Part shown: positions 5,037 through 11,748 of the stretch, one piece after another | Layout of the letters: every line of letters begins with the position of its first letter | Position numbering within the stretch: the stretch's first letter is position 1 | Source of the DNA: a virus | IMG/VR virus record: IMGVR_UViG_3300033550_000013 | Span: 1-38,104 of that record | DNA length: 38,104 nucleotides | Direction: 5' to 3' (one strand) | The notes under the pieces: generated by a model | What the model saw: the letters and a program-made list of their open reading frames with translations, nothing else | Database searches by the model: none | What the model was told of the DNA's origin: nothing | Made by a program: the position numbers and the translations under genes

Positions 5037-5804
5037 ATGGCCGGGGACTGGATCAAGATGCGCTGCGAACTGCAAACCCATCCGAAAATTGTCCGCATTC
5101 TGTCCGCTACAAAGTCGGACAAGTTTCGCGCAATTGGCGGACTGCATGCGGTTTGGAGCGTTTTCGACCAACACAGCGAAGACGGCGTTCTGTTCGGGTA
5201 CACACCTGAAACCCTTGACCATGTGATCGGGTGGGGGGGGTTTGCAGACGCCATGATTAAGGTAGGTTGGCTGTCGTATGACGGGGCTGAAACCCTTACG
5301 CTGCCTGAGTTTGCGGACCATAACGGCCAGTCCGCCAAGCGGCGTGGAGAGGATCAAAAGAGGAAGCGAGATTCCAGAAAGAGTCCTCAATCTGTCCGCA
5401 ATCTGTCCGCAGAAGAGACGGACACAGATGGGACTAGAGAAGAGAAGAGAAGAGAAGAGAAGAAAGAAGAAAAGAAAAAGAGTAGTGCTCGCGCTACGCG
5501 CTTGCCTGCTGACTGGGAACCCGACGCGGGGCAAATTGCTTTCTGCCAGACGGAGCGACCAGACTTAGTGCCTTTCGATGTTGGATGCAGATTCCGTGAC
5601 TACTGGATCGGCAAGGCAGGCAAGGATGGGGCGAAGCTGGACTGGTCGGCTACTTGGAGAAATTGGGTGCGCAATGAGCGACAGGGACCGAATCGAGTTG
5701 TTGGGCAAGTCCTGCCGATGAACAAGCAGGAGGCGCTGGAGGCCCGTAACCGACAGATCGCATTGCAGGTTTCCGAAGACTTTATGAGGGAGGCAGGAGC
5801 ATGA
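5037..5804 (+). CDS. Replication initiator (O-like) protein
   Basis: The product has 255 residues. The N-terminal 100 residues (MAGDWIKMRCELQTHPKIVR onward, with LPEFADHNGQSAKRR) resemble the winged-helix origin-binding domain of phage replication proteins. A highly charged linker, about residues 110-155, is built of Glu/Lys/Arg repeats. The C-terminal domain ends with WSATWRNWVRNE, a motif common in phage replication proteins that contact the helicase or its loader. Repeated GTCCGC elements and a purine tract lie inside the gene, as iterons and an unwinding region do in lambda O. The next gene overlaps by ATGA and should be the helicase-loader partner. Confidence 0.75.
   Translation: MAGDWIKMRCELQTHPKIVRILSATKSDKFRAIGGLHAVWSVFDQHSEDGVLFGYTPETLDHVIGWGGFADAMIKVGWLSYDGAETLTLPEFADHNGQSAKRRGEDQKRKRDSRKSPQSVRNLSAEETDTDGTREEKRREEKKEEKKKSSARATRLPADWEPDAGQIAFCQTERPDLVPFDVGCRFRDYWIGKAGKDGAKLDWSATWRNWVRNERQGPNRVVGQVLPMNKQEALEARNRQIALQVSEDFMREAGA
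5091..5486 (+). other. Candidate replication origin: iterons plus purine tract
   Basis: GTCCGC, or its complement GCGGAC, occurs seven times inside the initiator gene: 5091, 5102, 5137 (reverse), 5313 (reverse), 5330, 5394 and 5405. The last two are a tandem 11-bp repeat (AATCTGTCCGC twice, 5389-5410), and 5091/5102 form a similar imperfect pair. About 30 bases further on is an almost uninterrupted purine stretch of AGAAG units (about 5444-5484). Iterons followed by a strand-asymmetric tract inside the initiator gene is the lambda-type origin plan. No binding data exist. Confidence 0.5.
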
Positions 5805-6487
5805 ACCAGAACGAATTCCCGAAATTCCAGACGTTGCTGGGCGACGTGTATGCCTTCTACCGTCAGGATTTTTCCCAGTTCGCGGCCAAGGTCTGGTGGT
5901 CGGCCATGACGCCTTTTGATTTCGCTGCTGTGTCTGAGGCGTTCAGCAAGCACTGTGTGAACCCGGACAACGGGCAGTTCATGCCGAAGCCTGCCGACAT
6001 CGTGAAGATGCTCCAAGGCTCGACGCAGGATTCCGCGTTGGTAGCCTGGACGAAGGTGGACAAGGCTGTGCGGTCAGTTGGGACTTACGCCTCAGTCGCG
6101 TTTGACGACCCGATCATCCACCGAGTTATCATCGAAATGGGCGGCTGGGTGTCGCTAGGGACGAAGACTGAGGACGAATGGCCGTTCATTCGCAATGAGT
6201 TCGTGAATCGGTATCGCGGCTACAAGATGCGCAATGAGACGCCTGAGTATCCCCCGGTCATGATCGGGATTGCGGAGTCGCAGAACGCCAAAAATGGTTT
6301 CCAGATTGCCCCGCCGCTGCTCTTGGGCCAGCCTGAAAAAGCGCAGATGGTGATGCTTAAGGGATCGAATACTCCTGTTCTGCAAGTGACGATGGCAAAG
6401 CAGTACGCGAGTGCTCCGGCGTTATCGCACAGCCAGAAGGACTACGGCGACGAGATAACGGATGCCATCGATGAGGATGAGCAATGA
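5801..6487 (+). CDS. Replication P-like protein (helicase-loader candidate)
   Basis: The product has 228 residues and directly follows the initiator with an ATGA overlap. The N-terminal half (FYRQDFSQFAAKVWWSAMTP, then MPKPADIVKMLQG at about residues 67-79) matches a family seen in phage replication modules (DUF6475-like, from memory). Proteins in this place usually load or modify the host helicase. No ATPase motif is visible, as is true of lambda P. The C-terminal part is Pro-rich and ends in an acidic tail. The role comes mainly from gene order. Confidence 0.6.
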   Translation: MNQNEFPKFQTLLGDVYAFYRQDFSQFAAKVWWSAMTPFDFAAVSEAFSKHCVNPDNGQFMPKPADIVKMLQGSTQDSALVAWTKVDKAVRSVGTYASVAFDDPIIHRVIIEMGGWVSLGTKTEDEWPFIRNEFVNRYRGYKMRNETPEYPPVMIGIAESQNAKNGFQIAPPLLLGQPEKAQMVMLKGSNTPVLQVTMAKQYASAPALSHSQKDYGDEITDAIDEDEQ

Positions 6488-6780
6488 AAGACTACCCGCG
6501 CACCGAATCCGCAGTAGGCCACATGGATGCGGTCTACAAGCGCCGCAGCTACAACCTGCGCAAGCAGATCACTGGACGTTTTGATGCGCCTTGCCTGACC
6601 AACGCGTCCAAGGCATTGTCGCTTCCGCTCCAGAACCTGAGCAAGTACGCGTACAACCGTCTGCGTATCGTCGAGGGGCTTGCACGTGAGATTGAGGCCA
6701 AGTTGGGGCTGGAGTTTGGCGAATTGGATGGCGATCCTCGCGCGCCCGCACGCGCGTTTTCGGAGCCATCGAATGCGTAG
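6484..6780 (+). CDS. Hypothetical protein of the replication operon, 98 aa
   Basis: The start overlaps the previous stop (ATGA at 6484). The protein is basic at the start (DAVYKRRSYNLRKQITGRFD) with a central helical part (LQNLSKYAYNRLRIVEGLAR) that could hold a helix-turn-helix. The C-terminus is Ala/Pro-rich. The family is not recognised. Its stop lies inside the start of a homing-endonuclease-like gene. Confidence 0.65.
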   Translation: MKDYPRTESAVGHMDAVYKRRSYNLRKQITGRFDAPCLTNASKALSLPLQNLSKYAYNRLRIVEGLAREIEAKLGLEFGELDGDPRAPARAFSEPSNA

Positions 6781-7417
6781 AGCGGCCAAGGTTGATGCGG
6801 AATCCATAGCATCCGCACTCAAGGAAGCAGGCTGCCTTAATGGGGCATCTGTGATTTTGGGGATTAGCAAAGCTACTCTAAACAGGCATATGGCAAAGCA
6901 TGGGATAAAGTCAAATCCTGTTGATGCTAGGGTTGGAGAGAAGCATTTTAGGTGGACTGTTCTGAGCGTGACCGCTGGCACAAAGCATTCGAAGCGCAAA
7001 GCGATATGCCGGTGCGAATGTGGAACGATTAAGGAACTAATGCTGCCGTCAGTTACCTCCGGCGCAACAAAATCATGTGGATGTTTGGCGTCAGAAGTAA
7101 CATCTGCCAGATCAACCAAGCATGGGATGCACGGCACTCCGGAGCACAACTCATGGATGGGGATGAAACAACGTTGTAATGACCCAAGAGCGCATAATTA
7201 CGCGTGGTATGGAGCCTTAGGAGTTAGGGTTTGTGATAGGTGGATGAATAGTTTTTCTGATTTTTTGGCTGACATGGGTCAGAAACCATCTCCGGAACAT
7301 TCCATTGATAGAACTGACCCGTTCGGAGACTACGTGCCTGATAACTGCAAATGGGCAACAAAGAAAGAGCAAGCCAATAACACACGGAGGAAGCATGCGC
7401 CGCCAAGCGCGGGTTGA
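6773..7417 (+). CDS. HNH-type homing endonuclease-like protein, N-terminal HTH
   Basis: The product has 214 residues. An HTH occupies about residues 8-45 (ASVILGISKATLNRHMAKHG). A zinc ribbon follows (CRCECG at 79-84, SCGC at 101-104). The nuclease-like core (NSWMGMKQRCND, WYGALGVRVCDRW, then SIDRTDPFGDYVPDNCKWAT at 177-196) is that of freestanding HNH/AP2-type homing endonucleases. GGAG lies before ATG 6773. The coding region is visibly richer in A/T than its neighbours and overlaps both (8 and 23 bases), consistent with later insertion. A paralogue with a C-terminal HTH lies at 18310..18945. Activity is uncertain. Confidence 0.75.
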   Translation: MRRAAKVDAESIASALKEAGCLNGASVILGISKATLNRHMAKHGIKSNPVDARVGEKHFRWTVLSVTAGTKHSKRKAICRCECGTIKELMLPSVTSGATKSCGCLASEVTSARSTKHGMHGTPEHNSWMGMKQRCNDPRAHNYAWYGALGVRVCDRWMNSFSDFLADMGQKPSPEHSIDRTDPFGDYVPDNCKWATKKEQANNTRRKHAPPSAG

Positions 7418-7676
7418 CGCGAACCAGGCCGAGATCGTAGAGGCTCTTCGGAAGATCGGGGCGAGTGTCCAGCCGCTTCACGCTGTGGGCCAAGGGTGCC
7501 CGGATTTGCTGGTCGGATGGCGAGGAATCGTCAGCCTGCTCGAAGTGAAGGATGGTAGCAAACCGCCAAGCGCGCGCAAGCTGACCGAGGATCAGGTTAA
7601 GTGGCACGCAGAATGGCGCGGCCAAGTGGCAGTAGTCGAGAATGTAGAACAGGCCATCGAGGCCATTACACGCTAG
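7395..7676 (+). CDS. VRR-NUC domain nuclease
   Basis: The product has 93 residues, essentially one VRR-NUC domain of the PD-(D/E)XK superfamily. GCPDLLVGWRG supplies the first Asp (37), LLEVKDG the Glu-x-Lys pair (E50, K52), and a conserved Gln follows (Q67). VRR-NUC proteins cut structured DNA such as branched or junction molecules. In phages they lie among replication and recombination genes and may act as resolvases. GGAGGAAG precedes ATG 7395, which lies inside the end of the homing-endonuclease-like gene. Confidence 0.85.
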   Translation: MRRQARVDANQAEIVEALRKIGASVQPLHAVGQGCPDLLVGWRGIVSLLEVKDGSKPPSARKLTEDQVKWHAEWRGQVAVVENVEQAIEAITR

Positions 7677-7687
7677 GGAGAGGGAGC

Positions 7688-7909
7688 ATGACGAAGTATG
7701 AAAAATTGGATCGCTTGATCCTGAACAAGATTGGCGGCCATCCGGTTCGCTTCTCGGAGATCCATGTGCGCGACGTGGCGGAAGAATGCCGAGCCCATTC
7801 TGTGCGCGATGGATTTCGCGTCTGCGACCGTCGGCTACAGGCGCTGCGCAAAGCCGGCAAGATCGTTTCCACGGGGAAGGGCTGGATTCGCGCGAAGGAG
7901 CCAGCATGA
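7688..7909 (+). CDS. Small winged-helix-like protein, 73 aa
   Basis: AGGGAG precedes ATG 7688. The sequence MTKYEKLDRLILNKIGGHPV, then a helix pair and LQALRKAGKIVSTGKGWIRA, reads as a winged helix with a basic wing, so it should bind DNA or RNA. It may be a transcriptional regulator of the middle region, but no family was recognised. The stop overlaps the next start (ATGA). Confidence 0.7.
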   Translation: MTKYEKLDRLILNKIGGHPVRFSEIHVRDVAEECRAHSVRDGFRVCDRRLQALRKAGKIVSTGKGWIRAKEPA

Positions 7910-8202
7910 ATTGCAAACCGGGGGACTTGGCGGTGATCTGCCGGGCAAAGGCGCCCCTTGCCGGCCGCATCGTTCAGGTTTTGAAAGCGGCACCAATAGG
8001 AATGGACTTTCTGCTGCCGGATGGGGTTATGCAGAACGCAACGAGCTACGAATGGGTCTGCTATTTCCCGACGCCAGTCGATGTGCCCATGTCAATCGGT
8101 GGTAGCCGGCTTACGCACTACGCATGCGTTCCTGATTGGCGCCTCCGCCCGATCAGCGGCGTTCCGATCCACGACGAACAACACGACGAGGTGCCAGCAT
8201 GA
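7906..8202 (+). CDS. CKPGDLAVI-type phage protein
   Basis: The product has 98 residues. The opening MNCKPGDLAVICRAKAPLAG and the end DWRLRPISG match a common small phage protein, probably a beta-barrel fold, of unknown function. The start overlaps the upstream stop by ATGA and the stop overlaps the next start in the same way, so it is part of a tightly coupled run. Confidence 0.7.
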   Translation: MNCKPGDLAVICRAKAPLAGRIVQVLKAAPIGMDFLLPDGVMQNATSYEWVCYFPTPVDVPMSIGGSRLTHYACVPDWRLRPISGVPIHDEQHDEVPA

Positions 8203-8468
8203 ACGAAGAGTTCGAGAAGTGGGCGAAGGGCGAAGGATTCGATCTAGCCAGATGGGCGGATACGGATGACTATGCCGATCTGCAAACAAGCGATGCGTGG
8301 TGGGTCTGGCAAGCCTCGCGCAAGCAGGCGCTGGAGGAAATCGTGTCCACCCTTCAGAAAGGGGGCGCGACGCTGCCGGCGCCTCCCCCAGATGGAACGC
8401 CAGAAAGTTGTGTCAGGGCGGGAATGTGCGTGGCCTTGGCGGTTGTGGATAGCGCGCTCCAGCAATGA
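8199..8468 (+). CDS. Hypothetical protein, 89 aa
   Basis: The first half (MNEEFEKWAKGEGFDLARWA, then DAWWVWQASRKQALEEIVST) is typical of small accessory phage proteins with a Trp-rich N-terminal module followed by a helix. No catalytic motif is seen. ATGA overlaps occur at both ends. The function is unknown. Confidence 0.7.
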   Translation: MNEEFEKWAKGEGFDLARWADTDDYADLQTSDAWWVWQASRKQALEEIVSTLQKGGATLPAPPPDGTPESCVRAGMCVALAVVDSALQQ

Positions 8469-8554
8469 CGCTATCCGACGCCATGGTCCTCTACTTCGTA
8501 GCAGTCGTGGCGCTCGGCGTGCTGGTCACCATTTGGCTTTTGTCGGGAGATTGA
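8465..8554 (+). CDS. Tiny membrane peptide, 29 aa
   Basis: ATG at 8465 overlaps the previous stop (ATGA). The peptide MTLSDAMVLYFVAVVALGVL plus nine further residues is almost wholly one hydrophobic helix. No good ribosome site is seen, so translation would depend on coupling. It is the first of a run of small membrane proteins reaching to 9917. Confidence 0.5.
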   Translation: MTLSDAMVLYFVAVVALGVLVTIWLLSGD

Positions 8555-8555
8555 G

Positions 8556-8762
8556 ATGGAATGCACGTGCCCGTCTGGCGATGGTTCGCTGAGGCCATGT
8601 CCGGTTCATTTCACGCCATACCCAACGCCTAAGGGGAAGTATGTGTGGGTAAAGCGCGACGGTGATTGGATCTTGGTATTCGAGAAGGTAGAAGTGCACA
8701 CGCCGTCTGAGACAATCACGGTCGAGGTCAGCGAGGAACGGGAGGTGGATGATGGCGTATGA
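8556..8762 (+). CDS. Cys/His N-terminal small protein, 68 aa
   Basis: ATG at 8556 follows the previous stop by one base. The start MECTCPSGDGSLRPCPVH supplies C-x-C and C-x2-H, a plausible zinc site. The rest is beta-like (KGKYVWVKRDGDWILVFEKV) with an acidic tail. Not recognised. Confidence 0.65.
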   Translation: MECTCPSGDGSLRPCPVHFTPYPTPKGKYVWVKRDGDWILVFEKVEVHTPSETITVEVSEEREVDDGV

Positions 8763-8991
8763 CATGGCAATCGGCATGATCTTCGGGCTTGCATCAGGCG
8801 GCATAGCAGGCTGGATCGCGCACAAGACCGTCCAGGCTATCAAGGACGATCAAACACCCAGTGTGGACGTGTACACGGACTCAGCGGGCAACATCAAGGA
8901 TGTATCGTGCTCTGACCACGTGCATTTGCGCTATCGAATGGACCGGGAGATGGTTGATCGGTGGCGCGACAATCGTGTGATTAAACCGTAA
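8752..8991 (+). CDS. Small membrane-anchored protein, 79 aa
   Basis: Two in-frame ATGs exist (8749, 8752). The second has the better distance from GGGAGG. Residues about 4-24 are a Gly/Ala-rich membrane helix (DMAIGMIFGLASGGIAGWIA) and the rest is a soluble charged domain, probably cytoplasmic. It overlaps the previous gene by 11 bases. Unknown function. Confidence 0.65.
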   Translation: MAYDMAIGMIFGLASGGIAGWIAHKTVQAIKDDQTPSVDVYTDSAGNIKDVSCSDHVHLRYRMDREMVDRWRDNRVIKP

Positions 8992-9002
8992 CGGGAGGGG
9001 AA

Positions 9003-9167
9003 ATGGACCTGATCGATAAGTTGATGGATAAAGAGGCATGGTTACGCACCACGCGTGACCAGAAAGCGGCAAACGTGAAACTGACGCATGCGGAGCTTGT
9101 GGACATCCTCGCGGCGCTGGAGATCACGAAGAACGTAGTTTCGATGCCTAAGGCAACCGAGAAGTAA
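9003..9167 (+). CDS. Small helical protein, 54 aa
   Basis: GGGAGGGG precedes ATG 9003. The protein is soluble, helical and charged (MDLIDKLMDKEAWLRTTRDQ at the start, ELVDILAALEITKN in the middle). It is the only clearly non-membrane member within this part of the cluster. Not recognised. Confidence 0.65.
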   Translation: MDLIDKLMDKEAWLRTTRDQKAANVKLTHAELVDILAALEITKNVVSMPKATEK

Positions 9168-9186
9168 GGCAAAAGGAGATTGGAAA

Positions 9187-9342
9187 ATGGGCTGGAAATT
9201 CTGGGTTATTTCGACTGTGGGCATCCTCGTAATGTCCTTCTGCATGGCAGTCCTCACGGCGGCGATTCCTAAAATGCTCGGGAAAGCGGCTGCTGAGGTA
9301 CAGGCGGCATATGAAAAGGAAAAGAAGGAGGCCGCGAAATGA
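9187..9342 (+). CDS. Small membrane protein with charged tail, 51 aa
   Basis: AAGGAG precedes ATG 9187. Residues about 4-27 form a membrane helix (FWVISTVGILVMSFCMAVLT) and the remainder is an Ala/Lys/Glu helix (QAAYEKEKKEAAK), probably cytoplasmic. The stop overlaps the following start. Unknown function. Confidence 0.7.
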   Translation: MGWKFWVISTVGILVMSFCMAVLTAAIPKMLGKAAAEVQAAYEKEKKEAAK

Positions 9343-9464
9343 TGGGCATCCTCAAAGGAATCGGTAGCCTGGCGCTCATCATCTGCATGTTCGCCATCTC
9401 GTGCATGATTGGCGTTATGCCGCTCATGATTGGTTTCTGGTTGTGGCACGCGCTGCTGGGGTGA
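9339..9464 (+). CDS. Tiny hydrophobic protein, 41 aa
   Basis: AAGGAGG lies 7 bases before ATG 9339, which overlaps the preceding stop. Nearly the whole chain is hydrophobic (LALIICMFAISCMIGVMPLM, then a Trp-rich end), enough for one long or two short membrane segments. Unknown function. Confidence 0.65.
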   Translation: MMGILKGIGSLALIICMFAISCMIGVMPLMIGFWLWHALLG

Positions 9465-9468
9465 TGAC

Positions 9469-9864
9469 ATGGAAGAAATGAAGCTGGTTATGCAGACGTT
9501 GGCCGGTCTTGGTGAGGCGGCAAAGGTCGGATTTATCTGGTGGCTCGTGGTTGACAAGTTGGTCCCATCGATATTCTTGGGATTATTCGGGGGCGGACTT
9601 GTAGGGGTCGCCTTCTACGTCGCAAAAAATACCTTTGCAGCAACGCGCTCATCAGATGAACTGGTTCGGAGCAAACAAAGCCTAGAGCGAGAACGAGAAG
9701 AATCGATTAAGACGATTTCAATCATCCGAGGTATTCTCGGGGTGTACAAGTACCCTACGCTGAAGAGCGACGGTACGCATTATTCCATGGATGATTTCAA
9801 GGTCACGATTGAGGCAGTCAATGCTGTCAAGGATGTCGCTCGCCAAAAGGAGGACGAAAAATGA
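9469..9864 (+). CDS. Membrane protein with cytoplasmic coiled coil, 131 aa
   Basis: ATG 9469 lies 4 bases after the previous stop. Hydrophobic segments occur at about residues 21-35 and 36-53 (VPSIFLGLFGGGLVGVAFYV). They are followed by a charged coiled coil (SLEREREESIKTISIIRGIL) and a basic/acidic end. It is the largest of the membrane cluster and could be a scaffold for the smaller ones. The family is not recognised. Confidence 0.7.
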   Translation: MEEMKLVMQTLAGLGEAAKVGFIWWLVVDKLVPSIFLGLFGGGLVGVAFYVAKNTFAATRSSDELVRSKQSLEREREESIKTISIIRGILGVYKYPTLKSDGTHYSMDDFKVTIEAVNAVKDVARQKEDEK

Positions 9865-9917
9865 GCTTCTACTACTGGCCGATGGTCGTTTTCTACTTCT
9901 GGTGGCGGGGCCTGTGA
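9861..9917 (+). CDS. Aromatic 18-aa membrane peptide
   Basis: AGGAGG stands 8 bases before ATG 9861. The start overlaps the preceding stop (ATGA), and the stop overlaps the next start (GTGA). The peptide, MSFYYWPMVVFYFWWRGL, is extremely rich in Tyr, Phe and Trp. The strong ribosome site favours real translation. It may mainly serve to couple the next gene, or act as a peptide in the membrane. Confidence 0.45.
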   Translation: MSFYYWPMVVFYFWWRGL

Positions 9918-10204
9918 ACTTCCGCAACAAAGCTCTTCTGGAGGCCGTCAGAGACTTCCCATGCGCTCGCTGCTCGGTATCTGATGGTACGGTAGTAGCC
10001 GCCCATTCGAACCAGCAGCGGGACGCTAAAGGCATGGGGATCAAGGCGCACGATTATCGAATCGCGGCACTGTGTCATAAATGCCACGCGGAAATCGACC
10101 AGGGAAAATCGTTCAGCAAGGAGATGCGCCGGGAGATTTGGGAAGAAGCCCACAGAAAAACGATTGGCATGTTATTCGAATCGGGGCGGATTGTAGTAAA
10201 GTAG
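9914..10204 (+). CDS. YbcO/DUF1364-like HNH nuclease
   Basis: The product has 96 residues, from a GTG at 9914 that overlaps the preceding stop. Cysteine pairs C17-x2-C20 and C54-x2-C57 with H31 and H58 (CARCS, AAHSNQQRDAKG, ALCHKCHAEID) match the YbcO/DUF1364 family of phage zinc-dependent HNH-fold nucleases. In lambdoid phages this family lies in the nin region, near Q. The position before a structured RNA and the late operon fits that plan, but no Q-like gene follows. Confidence 0.75.
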   Translation: MNFRNKALLEAVRDFPCARCSVSDGTVVAAHSNQQRDAKGMGIKAHDYRIAALCHKCHAEIDQGKSFSKEMRREIWEEAHRKTIGMLFESGRIVVK

Positions 10205-10613
10205 GAAATGGCACTCAGCGCGGTACCGGAATATCCCTCAAACGAGGGCTTTCCGGGAGCAGCACGGTTAAGTCCAGGCGGACCCTCCCAATCTCCCCGC
10301 TTGGCCCGTGTTGCTCCCGGAGGGAATTTCCTCACGCATGGCGATTGGGCGCGGATTAAGCATAGGCATGACTGCGACATGCAACTAGCTCCGGGAGTCG
10401 CCAGCCGTGAGGGAATGCGCAGGCTGATGCGCCGCAACTACAGTAGTGCGCGCTTTGCGGGGCTTGCTACACCCCTGTGCCGGAGATCAGCGCCGGCCCC
10501 TCAGTTGGTATATCCTCCCGAGTGGACCGCCGAATGCGCTCACACGCAGCTTCGGCACCGGAAGGCGGTAACCCGGTGACAGCCTGGAAAGACAGGCCAA
10601 AATACCCCCTCTT
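10205..10613 (+). ncRNA. Large structured RNA candidate before the late operon
   Basis: No convincing gene lies in 10205-10677. The stretch folds strongly. Helix A pairs 10253-10267 with 10306-10320 (15 bp, one G-U) and continues as 10274-10281/10297-10304 (8 bp, one G-U). Helix B pairs 10326-10336 with 10406-10416 (11 bp, one G-U) and then 10339-10346 with 10396-10403 (8 bp). Smaller hairpins: 10235-10248, 10366-10382, 10417-10432, 10479-10497, 10529-10556 and 10582-10597. It ends at an intrinsic terminator. This could be a cis-acting control leader for late genes or a free phage RNA. No known class, tRNA, tmRNA or RNase P signature was recognised. Confidence 0.75.
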
Positions 10614-10640
10614 AAGCCCGGAACTACCGGGCTTTCTTTT
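10614..10640 (+). terminator. Intrinsic terminator between early and late operons
   Basis: The stem AGCCCGG/CCGGGCT (10615-10621 with 10627-10633, plus the 10614/10634 A-T pair) has loop AACTA and is followed by a T-rich tract TTTCTTTT. It would stop rightward early transcription unless an antitermination mechanism acts, as at tR' of lambdoid phages. Confidence 0.9.
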
Positions 10641-10660
10641 GCCTATAACTCGAATATAAT
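10633..10660 (+). promoter_or_regulatory. Candidate late promoter
   Basis: A perfect -10 TATAAT lies at 10655-10660, between the terminator and the first late gene (ATG 10678, ribosome site GGAGG). The best -35 is poor (TTTCTT, 10633-10638, spacing 16), so activity may be weak or may need an activator. Confidence 0.5.
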
Positions 10661-10677
10661 CAAGGTTGGAGGCCAAA

Positions 10678-10863
10678 ATGGAAACAACAGCCAGTATTCA
10701 GGTGCCAGACGACAGCGAACTGACCATTACCATGACCATGAGCGTCGCGGAATGGGCTCAAATGCGCGATGACGTCAATAGCCTCCTGACAAAATCCATC
10801 CCGCTGGCGGAAATGGCTATGCAACTGAACGCGCTGATCGAAAAGGCGCAGGCGAGGATCTGA
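10678..10863 (+). CDS. First late gene, hypothetical, 61 aa
   Basis: ATG 10678 follows GGAGG, so an in-frame TTG at 10666 is less likely. The product has a beta-like Thr-rich start (METTASIQVPDDSELTITMT) and a helical end (LAEMAMQLNALIEKAQARI). Its stop overlaps the next start. Not recognised. Confidence 0.7.
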   Translation: METTASIQVPDDSELTITMTMSVAEWAQMRDDVNSLLTKSIPLAEMAMQLNALIEKAQARI

Positions 10864-11060
10864 TGGCAACGAAAGACGTAGCGGAAATGACCGCACAAGT
10901 TCTGGCGCATCTGAAAACCGGGAAGTTCTGCAACGATTACCCCATGCCTGGTTCCAACTTCACCAAAGAGAAGATGGACGCAGCCAAAGCTGCTGGAGTG
11001 GGTAAGGGCCTCCCTGCGCCCAAGAAGGGCAAGGTAAAGCTGGGCGGCAAAGTAATCTAA
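10863..11060 (+). CDS. Small Lys-rich protein, 65 aa
   Basis: The start lies in a TGATG junction at 10863. An N-terminal helix (MATKDVAEMTAQVLAHLKTG) precedes a Gly/Lys-rich tail (GLPAPKKGKVKLGGKVI) that could contact DNA. It is found just upstream of the terminase genes; function unknown. Confidence 0.65.
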   Translation: MATKDVAEMTAQVLAHLKTGKFCNDYPMPGSNFTKEKMDAAKAAGVGKGLPAPKKGKVKLGGKVI

Positions 11061-11099
11061 GCAGTACCCGCAGTACCACCGACAACTCGGGAGGAAAAT

Positions 11100-11312
11100 A
11101 TGGATAACACAGAAGGTCTTGGCGCCGCTATGGCGGAATCCGCATTGCGCGACCGGGCCAAATCCCAAGAAGCACGCATTCACGCCCTTGAGCTTCAGGT
11201 ACATACCCTGACGGCCGCTGTTCAGCATCTGATGAATGTCACACGTCCGATTCTGGACATGATGGCGCAAGCTCAGGCGAACAGCGAACAGTCTCTCATT
11301 CTCCGGGGGTAA
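11100..11312 (+). CDS. Small coiled-coil protein, 70 aa
   Basis: GGGAGGAAAA precedes ATG 11100. The chain is a heptad-like helix (SQEARIHALELQVHTLTAAV), so probably an oligomer. It sits directly upstream of the small terminase gene and might assist packaging, but no family is recognised. Confidence 0.65.
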   Translation: MDNTEGLGAAMAESALRDRAKSQEARIHALELQVHTLTAAVQHLMNVTRPILDMMAQAQANSEQSLILRG

Positions 11313-11313
11313 T

Positions 11314-11748
11314 ATGCCTGCCGGACAGCCAACTAAGTACAAACCCGAATACGTAGAGCAGGCATTCAAGCTATGTCTTCTGGGGGCTACTGACAACGAC
11401 TTAGCCAAGTTCTTTGATGTTGATGTGTCAACAATCAGTAACTGGAAAAGTTCGCACAGCGAATTCTTAGAGGCCATAAAAAGTGGAAAGGACGAAGCCG
11501 ACGCAAATGTCGCCAAAAGCCTTTACCAACGCGCCCTAGGTTATTCCCATCCTGACCTGGATCTCCGAGTAGCAAATGGGGAGATCGTTGAGACGCCGAT
11601 TATCAAGCATTACCCGCCTGAGACGACTGCGGCCATTTTCTGGCTTAAGAATCGTCAGCGTGAAAAGTGGCGAGATAAGGTAGAGCAGGAGCTTTCGGGT
11701 GACGTGGGCCTGACGGTCCAGATTGTTCGGCTTGGAGATGGGGAATGA
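11314..11748 (+). CDS. terS: Terminase small subunit
   Basis: The product has 144 residues. MPAGQPTKYKPEYVEQAFKL, a helix-turn-helix (ATDNDLAKFFDVDVSTISNW at about residues 25-45), then SLYQRALGYSHPD is the classic layout of phage small terminases. The protein recognises phage DNA at the packaging site and hands it to the large subunit encoded downstream. The length is normal. The following gene starts in an ATGA overlap. Confidence 0.9.
   Translation: MPAGQPTKYKPEYVEQAFKLCLLGATDNDLAKFFDVDVSTISNWKSSHSEFLEAIKSGKDEADANVAKSLYQRALGYSHPDLDLRVANGEIVETPIIKHYPPETTAAIFWLKNRQREKWRDKVEQELSGDVGLTVQIVRLGDGE

Noticed and set aside
5441-5486. AGAAG repeat tract as a CRISPR or microsatellite element
   Set aside because: The units are 5 bases with no spacers, and the tract stays in frame inside the initiator gene.
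10497-10570. tRNA-like D-loop sequence (TCAGTTGGTAT)
   Set aside because: No matching acceptor stem, anticodon arm or T-loop could be drawn.
10208-10579. 123-residue frame within the structured region
   Set aside because: Composition (Arg/Pro/Ala without predicted fold), only a weak ribosome site and the strong long-range helices make a structured RNA the better explanation.
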